Shown here: piece after piece, positions 26,881 through 35,757 of the stretch
Layout: each line of letters begins with the position of its first letter
Numbering within the stretch: position 1 is the first letter of the stretch
NCBI GenBank assembly: GCA_017647795.1
Contig: JAGCJX010000007.1
Span: forward strand, 61,330-125,329
Source of the DNA: Bacteroidales bacterium
GTDB taxonomy: Bacteria > Bacteroidota > Bacteroidia > Bacteroidales > UBA932
Reading direction: 5' to 3'
Length of the DNA: 64,000 bases
Position numbers and translations under genes: made by a program
Notes under the pieces: generated by a model
The model's input: only the letters and a program-made list of their open reading frames with translations
Told to the model about the DNA's origin: nothing
Database searches by the model: none

Positions 26881-28444
26881 CGCGTTGGATCACCGGATCC
26901 AAGGGAGCAATCAACGGATAGAACGCAGCATCGTCCATCGCCGAATAGCGTCCCACCATCGCACGCAACTGCGTCATCACCACCTCTCTAGAAATCGCCC
27001 ATTGTTTGCGATCCACCTTCAAGCCCTGATTTTTCACATAATTCAGGTAGGCATCCTCCAGATTCAAGCCATCCAAGACCTTGTTCAATGTCGGCAAGTC
27101 GTGAGCCTGCTGCAAGGCCTTGCGGTGCAAATCTGCCTGAATCAGGCTGAATCTTGCCTGCATACCACTCCGGTTCATCGCTACCAGCAAATCGGTCACG
27201 CCAACCGTATCCACAGGCACAAAAATATCCGGAATGATACCTCCTCCACCATAAACGGGTCTTCCACCCACCGTGTAGAACAACAGACTGTCGTTTTTGG
27301 GGATGCTGTCCGCATCCATCATTTCCCCGTGACGGTAACGTTCCAACAAGTCGCTGTTGTAATCGTCAGAACCCTCATCGTACGGCTTCTGGATACAACG
27401 TCCGGAAGGTGTATAAAAACGGGCTACGGTCAAACGGATACCCGATCCATCCGAAAAGTTAATGGGTTCCTGGACAAGGCCTTTCCCAAAAGAACGGCGT
27501 CCGTACAAAGTACCCCGGTCGTTGTCCTGAATGGCTCCCGCAAAAATCTCACTGGAAGAAGCAGACACCTCATCAAGTAGGACCGCCAATTCCAAATGCT
27601 GGCACGAACCTCGGCCGTCAGCTTTGAAGTCCTGACGGGAACGGTTGCGGCCTTCCATGTAGACGATGTTGTCACCCCGGTGCAAGAACTCGTTGGCCAA
27701 CAACAAAGCCTGGTCAAAATACCCACCGGTGTTGTCTCGCAAGTCAAACACCAGACGCGTCATCCCGGCTTTGATCAACCCGGGCACCAGACTCATGAAC
27801 TCCGCATAACTGGTTCGTGTAAACTTGGAAAGTTTCATGTATCCGGTGGTATCGTTCATCATGTATGCAACATCGACACTTTTTACCGGTATTTTCCCCC
27901 GGGTAATCTCGTAAGGGATTTCAACTCCTTCCCGCAAAATCGACAAGGTCACCCGTGTTCCCGAGGGCCCCTTCATGCAACGGACCATGCTGTCCTGGGG
28001 AAATTTTACCCCAGCCACCTTACGGCCATCAATGCTGAGGATGCGGTCGCCCGGCAACAAACCGGCACGTTCAGAAGGACCTCCGGCTATCACAGAAGCA
28101 ACGATGGCCGTATCCTCCGGCACATTGAACATGATGCCGATGCCGTCAAAATTACCTTGCAAATCCTCGTCGGCCTCCTGCAGTTCTGCCGGAGGAAAAT
28201 ACAACGAGTGCGGATCCAACTTTTTCAACACTTCCGGAAGCAGGCTCTCCGTCAAGGTCTTGTGATCCAAGGTATCAACATAGTGGCGGTCAATCTGTCT
28301 GAGAACCAGATCCAGCTTCTCCCAGTTGTGTTGTTCGCGCAGCAAAGACTGCATCTGCCGGATATCGGCAATGCGTGTAATCAAGCCGCCGACCAACAGG
28401 AGGACCACCGCATACAGGATATTCTTCAGTCGTTTGGAAACCAT
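26867..28444 (-). CDS. S41-family C-terminal processing protease
   Basis: A 525-residue serine protease with an N-terminal membrane anchor (about 9-24), a PDZ domain at about 95-180 (GIGIMFNVPEDTAIV, GLLPGDRILSIDG) and the S41 catalytic domain with LVFDLRDNTGGYF, the presumed nucleophile Ser294 in DEVSASSSEIFAGAIQD and Lys321 in GRRSFGKGLVQ. Such proteases trim or degrade periplasmic proteins. The C-terminal 150 residues form an extra helical domain. It is the last gene of a long minus-strand run, 4 bases after the dCMP deaminase gene. Confidence 0.92.
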   Translation of the reverse strand: MVSKRLKNILYAVVLLLVGGLITRIADIRQMQSLLREQHNWEKLDLVLRQIDRHYVDTLDHKTLTESLLPEVLKKLDPHSLYFPPAELQEADEDLQGNFDGIGIMFNVPEDTAIVASVIAGGPSERAGLLPGDRILSIDGRKVAGVKFPQDSMVRCMKGPSGTRVTLSILREGVEIPYEITRGKIPVKSVDVAYMMNDTTGYMKLSKFTRTSYAEFMSLVPGLIKAGMTRLVFDLRDNTGGYFDQALLLANEFLHRGDNIVYMEGRNRSRQDFKADGRGSCQHLELAVLLDEVSASSSEIFAGAIQDNDRGTLYGRRSFGKGLVQEPINFSDGSGIRLTVARFYTPSGRCIQKPYDEGSDDYNSDLLERYRHGEMMDADSIPKNDSLLFYTVGGRPVYGGGGIIPDIFVPVDTVGVTDLLVAMNRSGMQARFSLIQADLHRKALQQAHDLPTLNKVLDGLNLEDAYLNYVKNQGLKVDRKQWAISREVVMTQLRAMVGRYSAMDDAAFYPLIAPLDPVIQRAIAQ

Positions 28445-28448
28445 GGCT

Positions 28449-28865
28449 TTAGTATTGGACTACCTCAATGCCTGCCCGTATCAAAAGATCCAATCCATCG
28501 CGCACCCGGTAATCCTTGTGATACACCACGCGCTGGATACCGGCCTGGATGATGAGTTTGGAGCATTCCATGCAAGGAGCATCGGTCACATACAGGGTAG
28601 CACCGTTGCTGTTATTCCCAGACTTGGCAATTTTACTGATGGCATTCGCTTCTGCGTGAAGAACGCAGGGCTTGGTCAAGCCCTGTTCGTCCTCACACAC
28701 GTTTTCGAAACCCTTCGGCATGCCGTTGTATCCATCCGAGATGATCATGTTGTCTTTGACAATCAAAGCACCCACCTGACGACGCACGCAGTAGGAATTC
28801 TTCGCCCAAACTGCAGCCATCTCCAGATAGCTCAAATCAAATTGCCGTTGTTTTTCAGGTCTCAT
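28449..28865 (-). CDS. Deoxycytidylate deaminase (ComEB-like)
   Basis: Zinc deaminase converting dCMP to dUMP for thymidylate synthesis. The zinc motifs are LHAEANAI (His70, catalytic Glu72) and PCMECSK (Cys98, Cys101); GYNGMPKGFENVCEDE is typical of dCMP deaminases. The frame is open upstream to 28946 inside the acyl-CoA ligase gene, but ATG 28865 gives the normal 138-residue enzyme and lies only 1 base beyond the ligase stop. Confidence 0.92.
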   Translation of the reverse strand: MRPEKQRQFDLSYLEMAAVWAKNSYCVRRQVGALIVKDNMIISDGYNGMPKGFENVCEDEQGLTKPCVLHAEANAISKIAKSGNNSNGATLYVTDAPCMECSKLIIQAGIQRVVYHKDYRVRDGLDLLIRAGIEVVQY

Positions 28866-28866
28866 A

Positions 28867-30519
28867 TTAGCGTTGATACAAATAACGTTTGATACTCTTC
28901 TTCGGAGTCTTTTCAAACTCTTCGGGGAAGATTTCAATGTTCGCAAGCTTGCAGTAGTTCGGGAGTTCCTTGTTCAAGTCCACGATGCTTTCCTGCAACT
29001 TTTGTTGGAGTTTTGCACGATCCAGACCGTCGGCTTCCGCCATTTCCATGTCCGGATAGATCAAAGCCACCAAATTGCCATTGTCTTCGATCACCAGGGA
29101 TTCGATGACGTACGGCATGTTGTTGATTTCGCTTTCAATTTCTTCCGGGTAGATATTCTGGCCGGAAGGTCCGAGGATCATGCTCTTCGAACGACCACGG
29201 ATGTACAGGAATCCGTCTTGGTCCAACACACCCAAGTCTCCGGTACGGAACCATCCGTCTTCGGTAAAGGCATCGTTGGTTGCCTGCTCGTTCTTGAAGT
29301 AACCCAAGAAGACATTGTCCCCTTTGACTTGGATTTCACCGGCCTCGTTGATCGGGTCGTTGGAATCAATGCGCACCTGCATTCTCGGAGCAGGACGTCC
29401 GCAAGAATACAGACGAGCTTCGTTCCAAGGTGCATAGGTGATGATCGGAGCACATTCTGTCATGCCGTAACCCACGGTAAAGCGGAATCCGATGCGTTTG
29501 AAGAAGGCTTCGGCTTCGCGGTTGAAAGCGGCACCACCAATGATCACTTCGGCAAAACGGCCCCCAAAAGCGGTTTCCAATTCGCCGTTGATGCGTTTGT
29601 GAATAACTTCGTCAATCACCGGTAAGCGCAACAAATGCTTGAGGGCCTTGCGGTTGATAATGGGAACCAGTTTCTTCTTGTAGATCTTTTCAATCACCAA
29701 CGGGACAGAAATGATAACATCCGGTTTCACACTTTCAAAGGCTTCCAAAATGATTTTCGGGGTAGGAAGGCGGGTCAAGAAATGCACGTGTGCACCGATG
29801 CACATTTCAAAGAAAAACTCGAACATCATACCGTACATGTGCGCGGTCGGCAACATGGATACCACGTTCGAAGCGTTATCCAATTGCGGGAACACTTCCA
29901 TCGCAAACAGGACATTGGAGAGCAAAGCACGGTAAGGAATCATCACACCTTTTGAGAAACCGGAGGTTCCGGAGGTGTAGTTGATCATTGCCAACTCATC
30001 CGGTTGGTCTTCGTAATAGTTGATGCTTTCCGGTTGGAAGCTTCTCGGATATTTCTTTCCGAAAAGTTCGTTCAAGTGGTCCCGGGTATCCAAGATCTGA
30101 TCGTTGGCCGCATAAAGCAACGAGAAGTCACGCAAAGCAATGATGGCATCCAAGTTCGGCATTTCGGGTTGGCTCAATCCTTCCCAAACAACATCTCCTA
30201 CGAAGAGGATGCGGGATTCAGAGTGGTTTACCAAATGGTGTACGTTGGATGATTTGAATTCATGTAGAATCGGTACCGGAACAGCTCCATAGGTCAAAGC
30301 TGCTAAGAAAGCTACTCCCCAGTTCGCTTGATTTCGTCCACAGATGGAGACCCGGTCTCCCTTTTGCACGCCACAACGTTCAAACACAATGTGGATTTTC
30401 TCAATACGACGCGCCACATCCCTGTAATACAAAGTCACTCCTTTGTAATCAGACAATGCCGGACAATTCCAGTTTTTTCTGAAGCTGCTTTCCAGTAATT
30501 TATTCAATGATGCTGTCAT
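28867..30519 (-). CDS. AMP-forming acyl-CoA synthetase/ligase
   Basis: A 550-residue adenylate-forming enzyme. The AMP-binding motif is MINYTSGTSGFSKGVM, followed by VGYGMTECAPI, WFRTGDLGVLDQDGFLYIRG and a C-terminal Lys region (EKTPKKSIKRYLY). Proteins of this build activate fatty acids to acyl-CoA; the N-terminal half resembles long-chain acyl-CoA synthetases. There is no signal peptide. The substrate chain length cannot be told. It lies 11 bases after the ABC exporter gene and directly before the dCMP deaminase gene. Confidence 0.88.
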   Translation of the reverse strand: MTASLNKLLESSFRKNWNCPALSDYKGVTLYYRDVARRIEKIHIVFERCGVQKGDRVSICGRNQANWGVAFLAALTYGAVPVPILHEFKSSNVHHLVNHSESRILFVGDVVWEGLSQPEMPNLDAIIALRDFSLLYAANDQILDTRDHLNELFGKKYPRSFQPESINYYEDQPDELAMINYTSGTSGFSKGVMIPYRALLSNVLFAMEVFPQLDNASNVVSMLPTAHMYGMMFEFFFEMCIGAHVHFLTRLPTPKIILEAFESVKPDVIISVPLVIEKIYKKKLVPIINRKALKHLLRLPVIDEVIHKRINGELETAFGGRFAEVIIGGAAFNREAEAFFKRIGFRFTVGYGMTECAPIITYAPWNEARLYSCGRPAPRMQVRIDSNDPINEAGEIQVKGDNVFLGYFKNEQATNDAFTEDGWFRTGDLGVLDQDGFLYIRGRSKSMILGPSGQNIYPEEIESEINNMPYVIESLVIEDNGNLVALIYPDMEMAEADGLDRAKLQQKLQESIVDLNKELPNYCKLANIEIFPEEFEKTPKKSIKRYLYQR

Positions 30520-30530
30520 AAAATATAGTT

Positions 30531-32357
30531 TTAGTTAAAAGCCTGTAAATAGCAGAGGTGTGAATACAAACCTCCTTGTTGGATCAATGTTTCGTGATTA
30601 CCCCGTTCCACAATCTCCCCTTTTTGCAAAACGATGATTTCGTCAGCATGTTGGATGGTTGACAGACGGTGGGCAATCACCAGCGAAGTCCGGTTCTTCA
30701 TCAAGGTTGTCAAAGCATCCTGTACCAGACGTTCACTTTCGGTATCCAAGGCAGAAGTTGCCTCGTCCAAAATCAAAATCGGAGGATTCTTCAACACCGC
30801 ACGGGCAATCGCCAACCGTTGGCGTTGACCCCCGGAAAGTTTGGCGCCGCGGTCGCCGATGTTGGTGTCATAACCTTGCTCCAACTGCACAATGAACTCA
30901 TCGGCATTGGCAATTTTGGCAGCTCGGATAACGTCCTCGCGGGTAACCCCAGGCATTCCGAACGCAATGTTGTTGTGCACGGTATCATTGAACAGAATGG
31001 CTTCCTGTGTCACAATACCCATCTGCGAAATCAGATCACGCAAAGGATATTTATCAATTTCGATACCATCCAGCAACAACCGGCCGCCGGTGATGTCGTA
31101 GAATCGGGGCAAAAGATCGGCAATGGTACTCTTTCCGGCTCCGGAAGGGCCTACCAACGCCACCATCTTGCCTTTCGGGATGGTAAAGCTGATGTCCTTC
31201 AACACCGGTTCTGCCTCATAGCGGAAGGATACATTTTGGAACTCGATGCTGTCTTTGAATTCTGTTAAAGCCACAGCATTCTTCTGATCCTTGATTTCGG
31301 ACTCTTGGTCCAAGATGGCCAAGACGCGACGACCGGAAACCAAACCGCGTTGGATGCTCGCATAAGCATTCGCCATGGCTTTGGCCGGTTCCAGCACCCG
31401 CCAATAAAAACCGATGTACACAATGAACTCGGGCAGGGTCATGTTCAACTGACCGTTGATCTGCAAGACACCGCCACAGAACAACACGACAGCAGCCACC
31501 GAAATGCCGAGAAATTCGGACAGCGGGGATGCCAGTTCCTGACGGCTGAACATCGAACGGCTGACGCGTTTGTGCTCATCGTTGATGTTCTCAAAGCTGT
31601 CCTGAACATAGCCTTGGGCATTGAAAGCCTTGATGATGCGGATCCCCGAAATGGCCTCCTCAAACTGGCTGATGATGCGACCCAGCAAGGTCTGCGTAAT
31701 CACTGCTTTGCGTTTGAGCTTGCGGGTGATGCCCCCAATGGCCAAAGCCGAAACCGGCAAGGTAATCAGGGTCACGATGGTCAACTGCGGCGACATGTAG
31801 AACAAACCCACCAGGAAGCCCAATACCAACAGGGGCTCCCGGAAAATGATGTGAAAACTGCTGGCCACGCTGTTTTGGACCTCATTCACATCGTTGGAAA
31901 TACTTGAGAGGATGTCCCCCTTGCGTTGCGAGTGGTAATAGCCCACGTCCATGCCTGTCACCTTGACAAACAAATCGTGACGCAACTTTTTCATGATGTG
32001 CGTCTTCATGTTCACCAGCACCCGTTGCGACAGGTAGCGGGTCAAATTGGACAAGAAGGAAGCAGAAATCAAAATCAAACAAACGAAGACCAAACCCCGC
32101 AACACCCCCTTGGCCAACATTACCTTCGTCAGGTAATACTGAAAAAGGGCGTTCGCATAATCCACTGAAAAAGCAAATTCCGGAAGGACGGTCACCTGCT
32201 GAACATCATCTGGAGTAAAGAGAACCGTCAACAACGGATTGATCAAAGCATAATTGGCCACACCAAACAAGACCGACAAAATGGAGAGTGTCAGGTAACT
32301 CGGCCAAAACCGGCGGTAGGGCTTGGCATAGGCCAACAATCGTTTAAATGTATCCAT
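30531..32357 (-). CDS. ABC exporter, fused membrane and ATPase domains (MsbA-like)
   Basis: A 608-residue half-transporter: membrane domain at about 1-330 with six helices, then the ATPase domain with Walker A LVGPSGAGKST, signature LSGGQRQRLAIARAV, Walker B ILILDEATSALD and the H-loop VIAHRLSTIQ. The general build matches MsbA-type lipid exporters, and in an outer-membrane organism a lipid A or lipid-linked cargo is plausible. Cargo is not proven by sequence. It lies 15 bases after the DUF3352-like gene. Confidence 0.88.
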   Translation of the reverse strand: MDTFKRLLAYAKPYRRFWPSYLTLSILSVLFGVANYALINPLLTVLFTPDDVQQVTVLPEFAFSVDYANALFQYYLTKVMLAKGVLRGLVFVCLILISASFLSNLTRYLSQRVLVNMKTHIMKKLRHDLFVKVTGMDVGYYHSQRKGDILSSISNDVNEVQNSVASSFHIIFREPLLVLGFLVGLFYMSPQLTIVTLITLPVSALAIGGITRKLKRKAVITQTLLGRIISQFEEAISGIRIIKAFNAQGYVQDSFENINDEHKRVSRSMFSRQELASPLSEFLGISVAAVVLFCGGVLQINGQLNMTLPEFIVYIGFYWRVLEPAKAMANAYASIQRGLVSGRRVLAILDQESEIKDQKNAVALTEFKDSIEFQNVSFRYEAEPVLKDISFTIPKGKMVALVGPSGAGKSTIADLLPRFYDITGGRLLLDGIEIDKYPLRDLISQMGIVTQEAILFNDTVHNNIAFGMPGVTREDVIRAAKIANADEFIVQLEQGYDTNIGDRGAKLSGGQRQRLAIARAVLKNPPILILDEATSALDTESERLVQDALTTLMKNRTSLVIAHRLSTIQHADEIIVLQKGEIVERGNHETLIQQGGLYSHLCYLQAFN

Positions 32358-32372
32358 GATTCTGTAAACTTC

Positions 32373-34610
32373 TTATCTATAACGCTTAAATTCGCCTGTT
32401 TTCAAATTCAATATCATGTCTTTACCGGCCTTCGTCCGCACCACCACTTCTTGTTTGGAATGGACGACACATTTGGAATCCGGCATCAACTCATGGCGGT
32501 CAAAATCAGCCACGGGCTTACCCAGAGCATCGTAAATCAAGGTCCGGTACGAGGTCCTCAACACCCAATAATAGGCATCTCCCAATTTGGTACGCTCCGG
32601 CATCGTGCGGATTTTTTCGGAAACGGTGATTTCGTTCCATCCCTTGGCCGGTTTGCCGGCCTTGTTGTACAGACGCAGGGTGTTGTCGGTGTGCAAGACC
32701 AAGAAGCGGAATTCTCCCGAACCATCCTTGTCGTACACCAAGGGGCCCAACAGAACTTCGTGCGCCAGCTTCACCGGGAACGGAGCAACCCAACGGCCCA
32801 CACGGTCCAACAGACAAAGTTGATAACCGCCCGCAAAGGCCATCTGCAACTTGTTGTTGCTAAAATAATCGATCTGGGTTACCGATCCGGCAATGGGAGC
32901 GGAGAAAGGCACAGACCACAGGGATTTGCGGTTGTGATCCTGGTAAGAGATGGCGTTGTTCTTGTATTGGGAAACCCAATTTCGCTTGCCATTGATAAAG
33001 TTCTTCACCGGATAGGGTCCGGCAGGAATGTCAATCGGTGTATCGTCCACATACACTGGTTTTTCGTCTTCTGACTTTCTGGGCGGAACGGGCAACGTCG
33101 CCGTCTGCTCCAACAGACAAGCCCCCTGCATGCGCAGTCCGGACTTGGAAGGATGGAACGACAATCCCAGGAAAGCCAGGTTGTGTTCGGTAACCGACTT
33201 CCACAAAGGCGCGGCATACGCTTCGCGGAGAAGTCGTTTCAGGGGTTGTTCAGACCGATTCAAGTTTACCATCGACGCAAGAATCGGGGTTTCCTCCAAA
33301 AGGGATCCCACAGCGGTTTGCGCCAGGTAGTCGGCCCACGTAAAATAAACCTCTCCCTGCATCTGCTCCTTCAAGGCAGACAGTGCTTTTTGCGAACCGA
33401 TAACCACGGTTGCACCCACGTTCATCACACTGGCTTCGTCTGCTATTTGGAAGATCTTGCCCAACAGGGCTCCCAGATAACCAGGGAAAGCATAATTTTC
33501 AATCGAGAAAGCTTCTCCAAAGGATTGGGATGCGCCACACTGCAGCAACACAACGGTTTCGGGAGCCTCTTCTACCGGAATCTCTGCCGCAGCCACAGCC
33601 ACCGGCTTGAGATCCAGGAACCAAGCTTGGGGATTCAAGTTTTTCCCCAATTTTTTCTCGGCTTCGGACTTGCGCTTGGTGTAGCCCATGCCTCGGTTCT
33701 GAGCTCCCAAGAAGGCCTCATAGCCTTGAAGATAAGCTGCAAAATCTTTGGGTGCCAGGACCAGGGTCCAATGGGTATTGTACGGAAGGATGCGCCACAA
33801 CTCGTGCGATGCTGCCGATTGACTGCCCAAGGAAGTCCAATAATAATCCTCCGGATTTGCCGCATAAAAATGTCCGGAAAAATTCACTGCATTCGGAGTG
33901 CATTGCAAATCCAACACCGACCATTGACTCAACAACGCCGCAAACGAAGCACTTCCAAGCCCCCCCGCATTGAAGAGGCCGGAGTAAAGTTTGCCAATGT
34001 TGTCGTGGTTCACATACACCACCGGTTGCGAAGCAGACAAGGCGGTGGATTGGACAAAATCAGCATTGTCCAGAATGGAGGATTCAGAGCCCAAGTGACG
34101 CAACGAAGATTCCAACACCACTTGAGAAGTGCTAGCCAGCAAGTAATTGCCGTACACAGCATAGGTCACAGCCGGCACCGTTGAACGGTACAGCACCGTG
34201 TTGTCATACCGTTTTTCAACCACGCCCTGACAAGAGCGGTCCAAACCAGACATCACCTCTGCACGCTGCTCTTCCTCCAACAACATCACCAGCAACCAGG
34301 AGACTTGGTTCTTGCTGGAATAATGGACAGAGAGCAAGATCGGCTGCTCGTTGCACAAAGCCGGGATGACTTGATGAAAGTCCCGCATCCGGGACTCATA
34401 GGGAGTTTGGAATTGATTCAACGACTCCAAGTCCTCAAAATGAAAGACAACCGCCGCATCCGTCGGAACGGCACAAAAGATGTCCCGTCTTCCGTCTTCC
34501 GTGACAGTCGTGGTCGTTGTTGTTGAATACAGGTTAAACAATACAAGACCGATGGCCACCAAAAGAATGGTGGCCAAGGCCGTAGAGAGAATAAGCAGCT
34601 TCTTATTCAT
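32373..34610 (-). CDS. Membrane-anchored DUF3352-like protein with C-terminal propeller-like region
   Basis: A large 745-residue protein with an N-terminal helix (about 5-27, LLILSTALATILLVAIGLVL) and a long exported part. The first 500 residues have the pattern of DUF3352 (AVVFHFEDLESLNQF, repeated LLASTSQVVLESSL-type segments). The last 200 residues contain short repeats ending in aromatic-Asp turns (NKLQMAFAGGYQLCLLDRVG, LRLYNKAGKPAKGW, YRTLIYDALGKPV) that look like a beta-propeller. No catalytic motif is visible. It lies between the DUF3127 gene (5-base gap) and the ABC exporter. Role unknown. Confidence 0.7.
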   Translation of the reverse strand: MNKKLLILSTALATILLVAIGLVLFNLYSTTTTTTVTEDGRRDIFCAVPTDAAVVFHFEDLESLNQFQTPYESRMRDFHQVIPALCNEQPILLSVHYSSKNQVSWLLVMLLEEEQRAEVMSGLDRSCQGVVEKRYDNTVLYRSTVPAVTYAVYGNYLLASTSQVVLESSLRHLGSESSILDNADFVQSTALSASQPVVYVNHDNIGKLYSGLFNAGGLGSASFAALLSQWSVLDLQCTPNAVNFSGHFYAANPEDYYWTSLGSQSAASHELWRILPYNTHWTLVLAPKDFAAYLQGYEAFLGAQNRGMGYTKRKSEAEKKLGKNLNPQAWFLDLKPVAVAAAEIPVEEAPETVVLLQCGASQSFGEAFSIENYAFPGYLGALLGKIFQIADEASVMNVGATVVIGSQKALSALKEQMQGEVYFTWADYLAQTAVGSLLEETPILASMVNLNRSEQPLKRLLREAYAAPLWKSVTEHNLAFLGLSFHPSKSGLRMQGACLLEQTATLPVPPRKSEDEKPVYVDDTPIDIPAGPYPVKNFINGKRNWVSQYKNNAISYQDHNRKSLWSVPFSAPIAGSVTQIDYFSNNKLQMAFAGGYQLCLLDRVGRWVAPFPVKLAHEVLLGPLVYDKDGSGEFRFLVLHTDNTLRLYNKAGKPAKGWNEITVSEKIRTMPERTKLGDAYYWVLRTSYRTLIYDALGKPVADFDRHELMPDSKCVVHSKQEVVVRTKAGKDMILNLKTGEFKRYR

Positions 34611-34615
34611 AGTGT

Positions 34616-35017
34616 TTAGAAGGGAAGATCGTCTTCCTGATCGTTCAAATCAGAGCCACTCAAGATCGGTGCAGAAGCAGCCGGAGCCTCGGTGGGAGCC
34701 GGTGCTGCCGGAGCTGCAGCTACCGGAGGTACTTGGGTCTCGGTATTGCGGTCGATGCGCCAAGCACGCACATCGGTGTACCAACGACCATTGTATTCAC
34801 GGGATTCAATGTTCAACGAAAACCGCAAGGTTTCTCCTTCTGCAAAATTCTTCAGTTCCGCAATTTTGTCGGCACCCCAAACATTCATACAAATCTTCCG
34901 GGGGTACATGTCCAAGGTTTCAACGATGAACTCCTGTTTGCTCCATTCGCCTCTGGAACTGCTGCCGGACTGAACAGGCATTTTCTGAATCAGTCTGGCC
35001 ACTAAATCCAATGCCAT
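34616..35017 (-). CDS. DUF3127 protein with SSB-like C-terminal tail
   Basis: A 133-residue protein. Residues 5-88 match the DUF3127 pattern, an OB-fold-like family of Bacteroidota (GEWSKQEFIVETLDMYPRKI, NIESREYNGRWYTDVRAWR). An Ala/Pro-rich flexible linker (about 93-118) leads to the acidic tip NDQEDDLPF, which closely resembles the C-terminal tip of single-stranded DNA-binding protein (DDDIPF). This suggests a DNA- or RNA-binding protein that recruits SSB-partner proteins. The fold and the interaction are inferred. It lies 2 bases after the FKBP gene stop. Confidence 0.82.
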   Translation of the reverse strand: MALDLVARLIQKMPVQSGSSSRGEWSKQEFIVETLDMYPRKICMNVWGADKIAELKNFAEGETLRFSLNIESREYNGRWYTDVRAWRIDRNTETQVPPVAAAPAAPAPTEAPAASAPILSGSDLNDQEDDLPF

Positions 35018-35019
35018 AG

Positions 35020-35742
35020 TTATTCTTTAACAGGGTTAACTTTTACCAATTCTACATCGAAAATCAGCACAGAGTTACCCGGGATTCCTTGGTAAGTTTG
35101 AGGGCCATAACCCAACTCAGCCGGGATGAACAATTGGATTTTACCACCTTCACCGATGAGTTTCAAACCTTCGGTCCAACCTTTGATCACGCGGTTCAAG
35201 GGGAAAGATACGGGTTCTGCACCTTCTGCGGTTTGATCGAATACAACACCATCCAAGAAACGGCCAGTGTAGAATACGCTCACCACGTCTTCGTCTTGGG
35301 TTGCTTTCACGTCGCTACCGGGTTCAATGATGCGGTATTGCAAACCTGAATCGGTTACTTGCACACCTTCTTCGCTTTTATTCTTTTCCAAGAAAGCAAC
35401 GCCATCAGACAAGTTTTTGTCCATCAAGAAACCTTGACGATCCATCAAATAACTGCTGATTACTTGGTTCACTTGATTTTCTGCAATCTTGGTTTCTTCT
35501 TCGTTCAAGAAAGCTTTCAAACCGGTCATCACTTCATTGTAGTTGACTTCACCGATACCAGAACCTTTGATGGTTCCACCCAACCACATACCCAAAGCAT
35601 AGCTCACTGAGTCAATACGTGCTTCTGATGCGAACAAAGATTCGTTCGGATCTGCGATGGAATAGTTGTTGGAGCAAGCGCCGAGCGCCAAAGTAGCTGC
35701 TGCTGCAAAAGCAAGTGCCACATTTTTCATTGTCTTTTTCAT
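35020..35742 (-). CDS. FKBP-type peptidyl-prolyl isomerase, lipoprotein
   Basis: A 240-residue exported folding catalyst. The N-terminal lipoprotein signal ends LALGAC (Cys23). An N-terminal FKBP dimerisation-like region (about 40-115, DSVSYALGMWLGGTIKGSG) precedes the FKBP domain at about 130-235 (VSVFYTGRFLDGVVFDQT, VIKGWTEGLKLIGEGGKIQL, ELGYG). This is the layout of FkpA and Mip. Codon use is biased toward T-ending codons, suggesting strong expression. It sits between nhaA and the DUF3127 gene. Confidence 0.92.
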   Translation of the reverse strand: MKKTMKNVALAFAAAATLALGACSNNYSIADPNESLFASEARIDSVSYALGMWLGGTIKGSGIGEVNYNEVMTGLKAFLNEEETKIAENQVNQVISSYLMDRQGFLMDKNLSDGVAFLEKNKSEEGVQVTDSGLQYRIIEPGSDVKATQDEDVVSVFYTGRFLDGVVFDQTAEGAEPVSFPLNRVIKGWTEGLKLIGEGGKIQLFIPAELGYGPQTYQGIPGNSVLIFDVELVKVNPVKE

Positions 35743-35757
35743 AAACTTATTGAATTA

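Noticed and set aside
28866..28946. Longer N-terminus for the dCMP deaminase
   Set aside because: The extra 27 residues lie inside the acyl-CoA ligase gene and are not part of the deaminase family; ATG 28865 gives the usual length.
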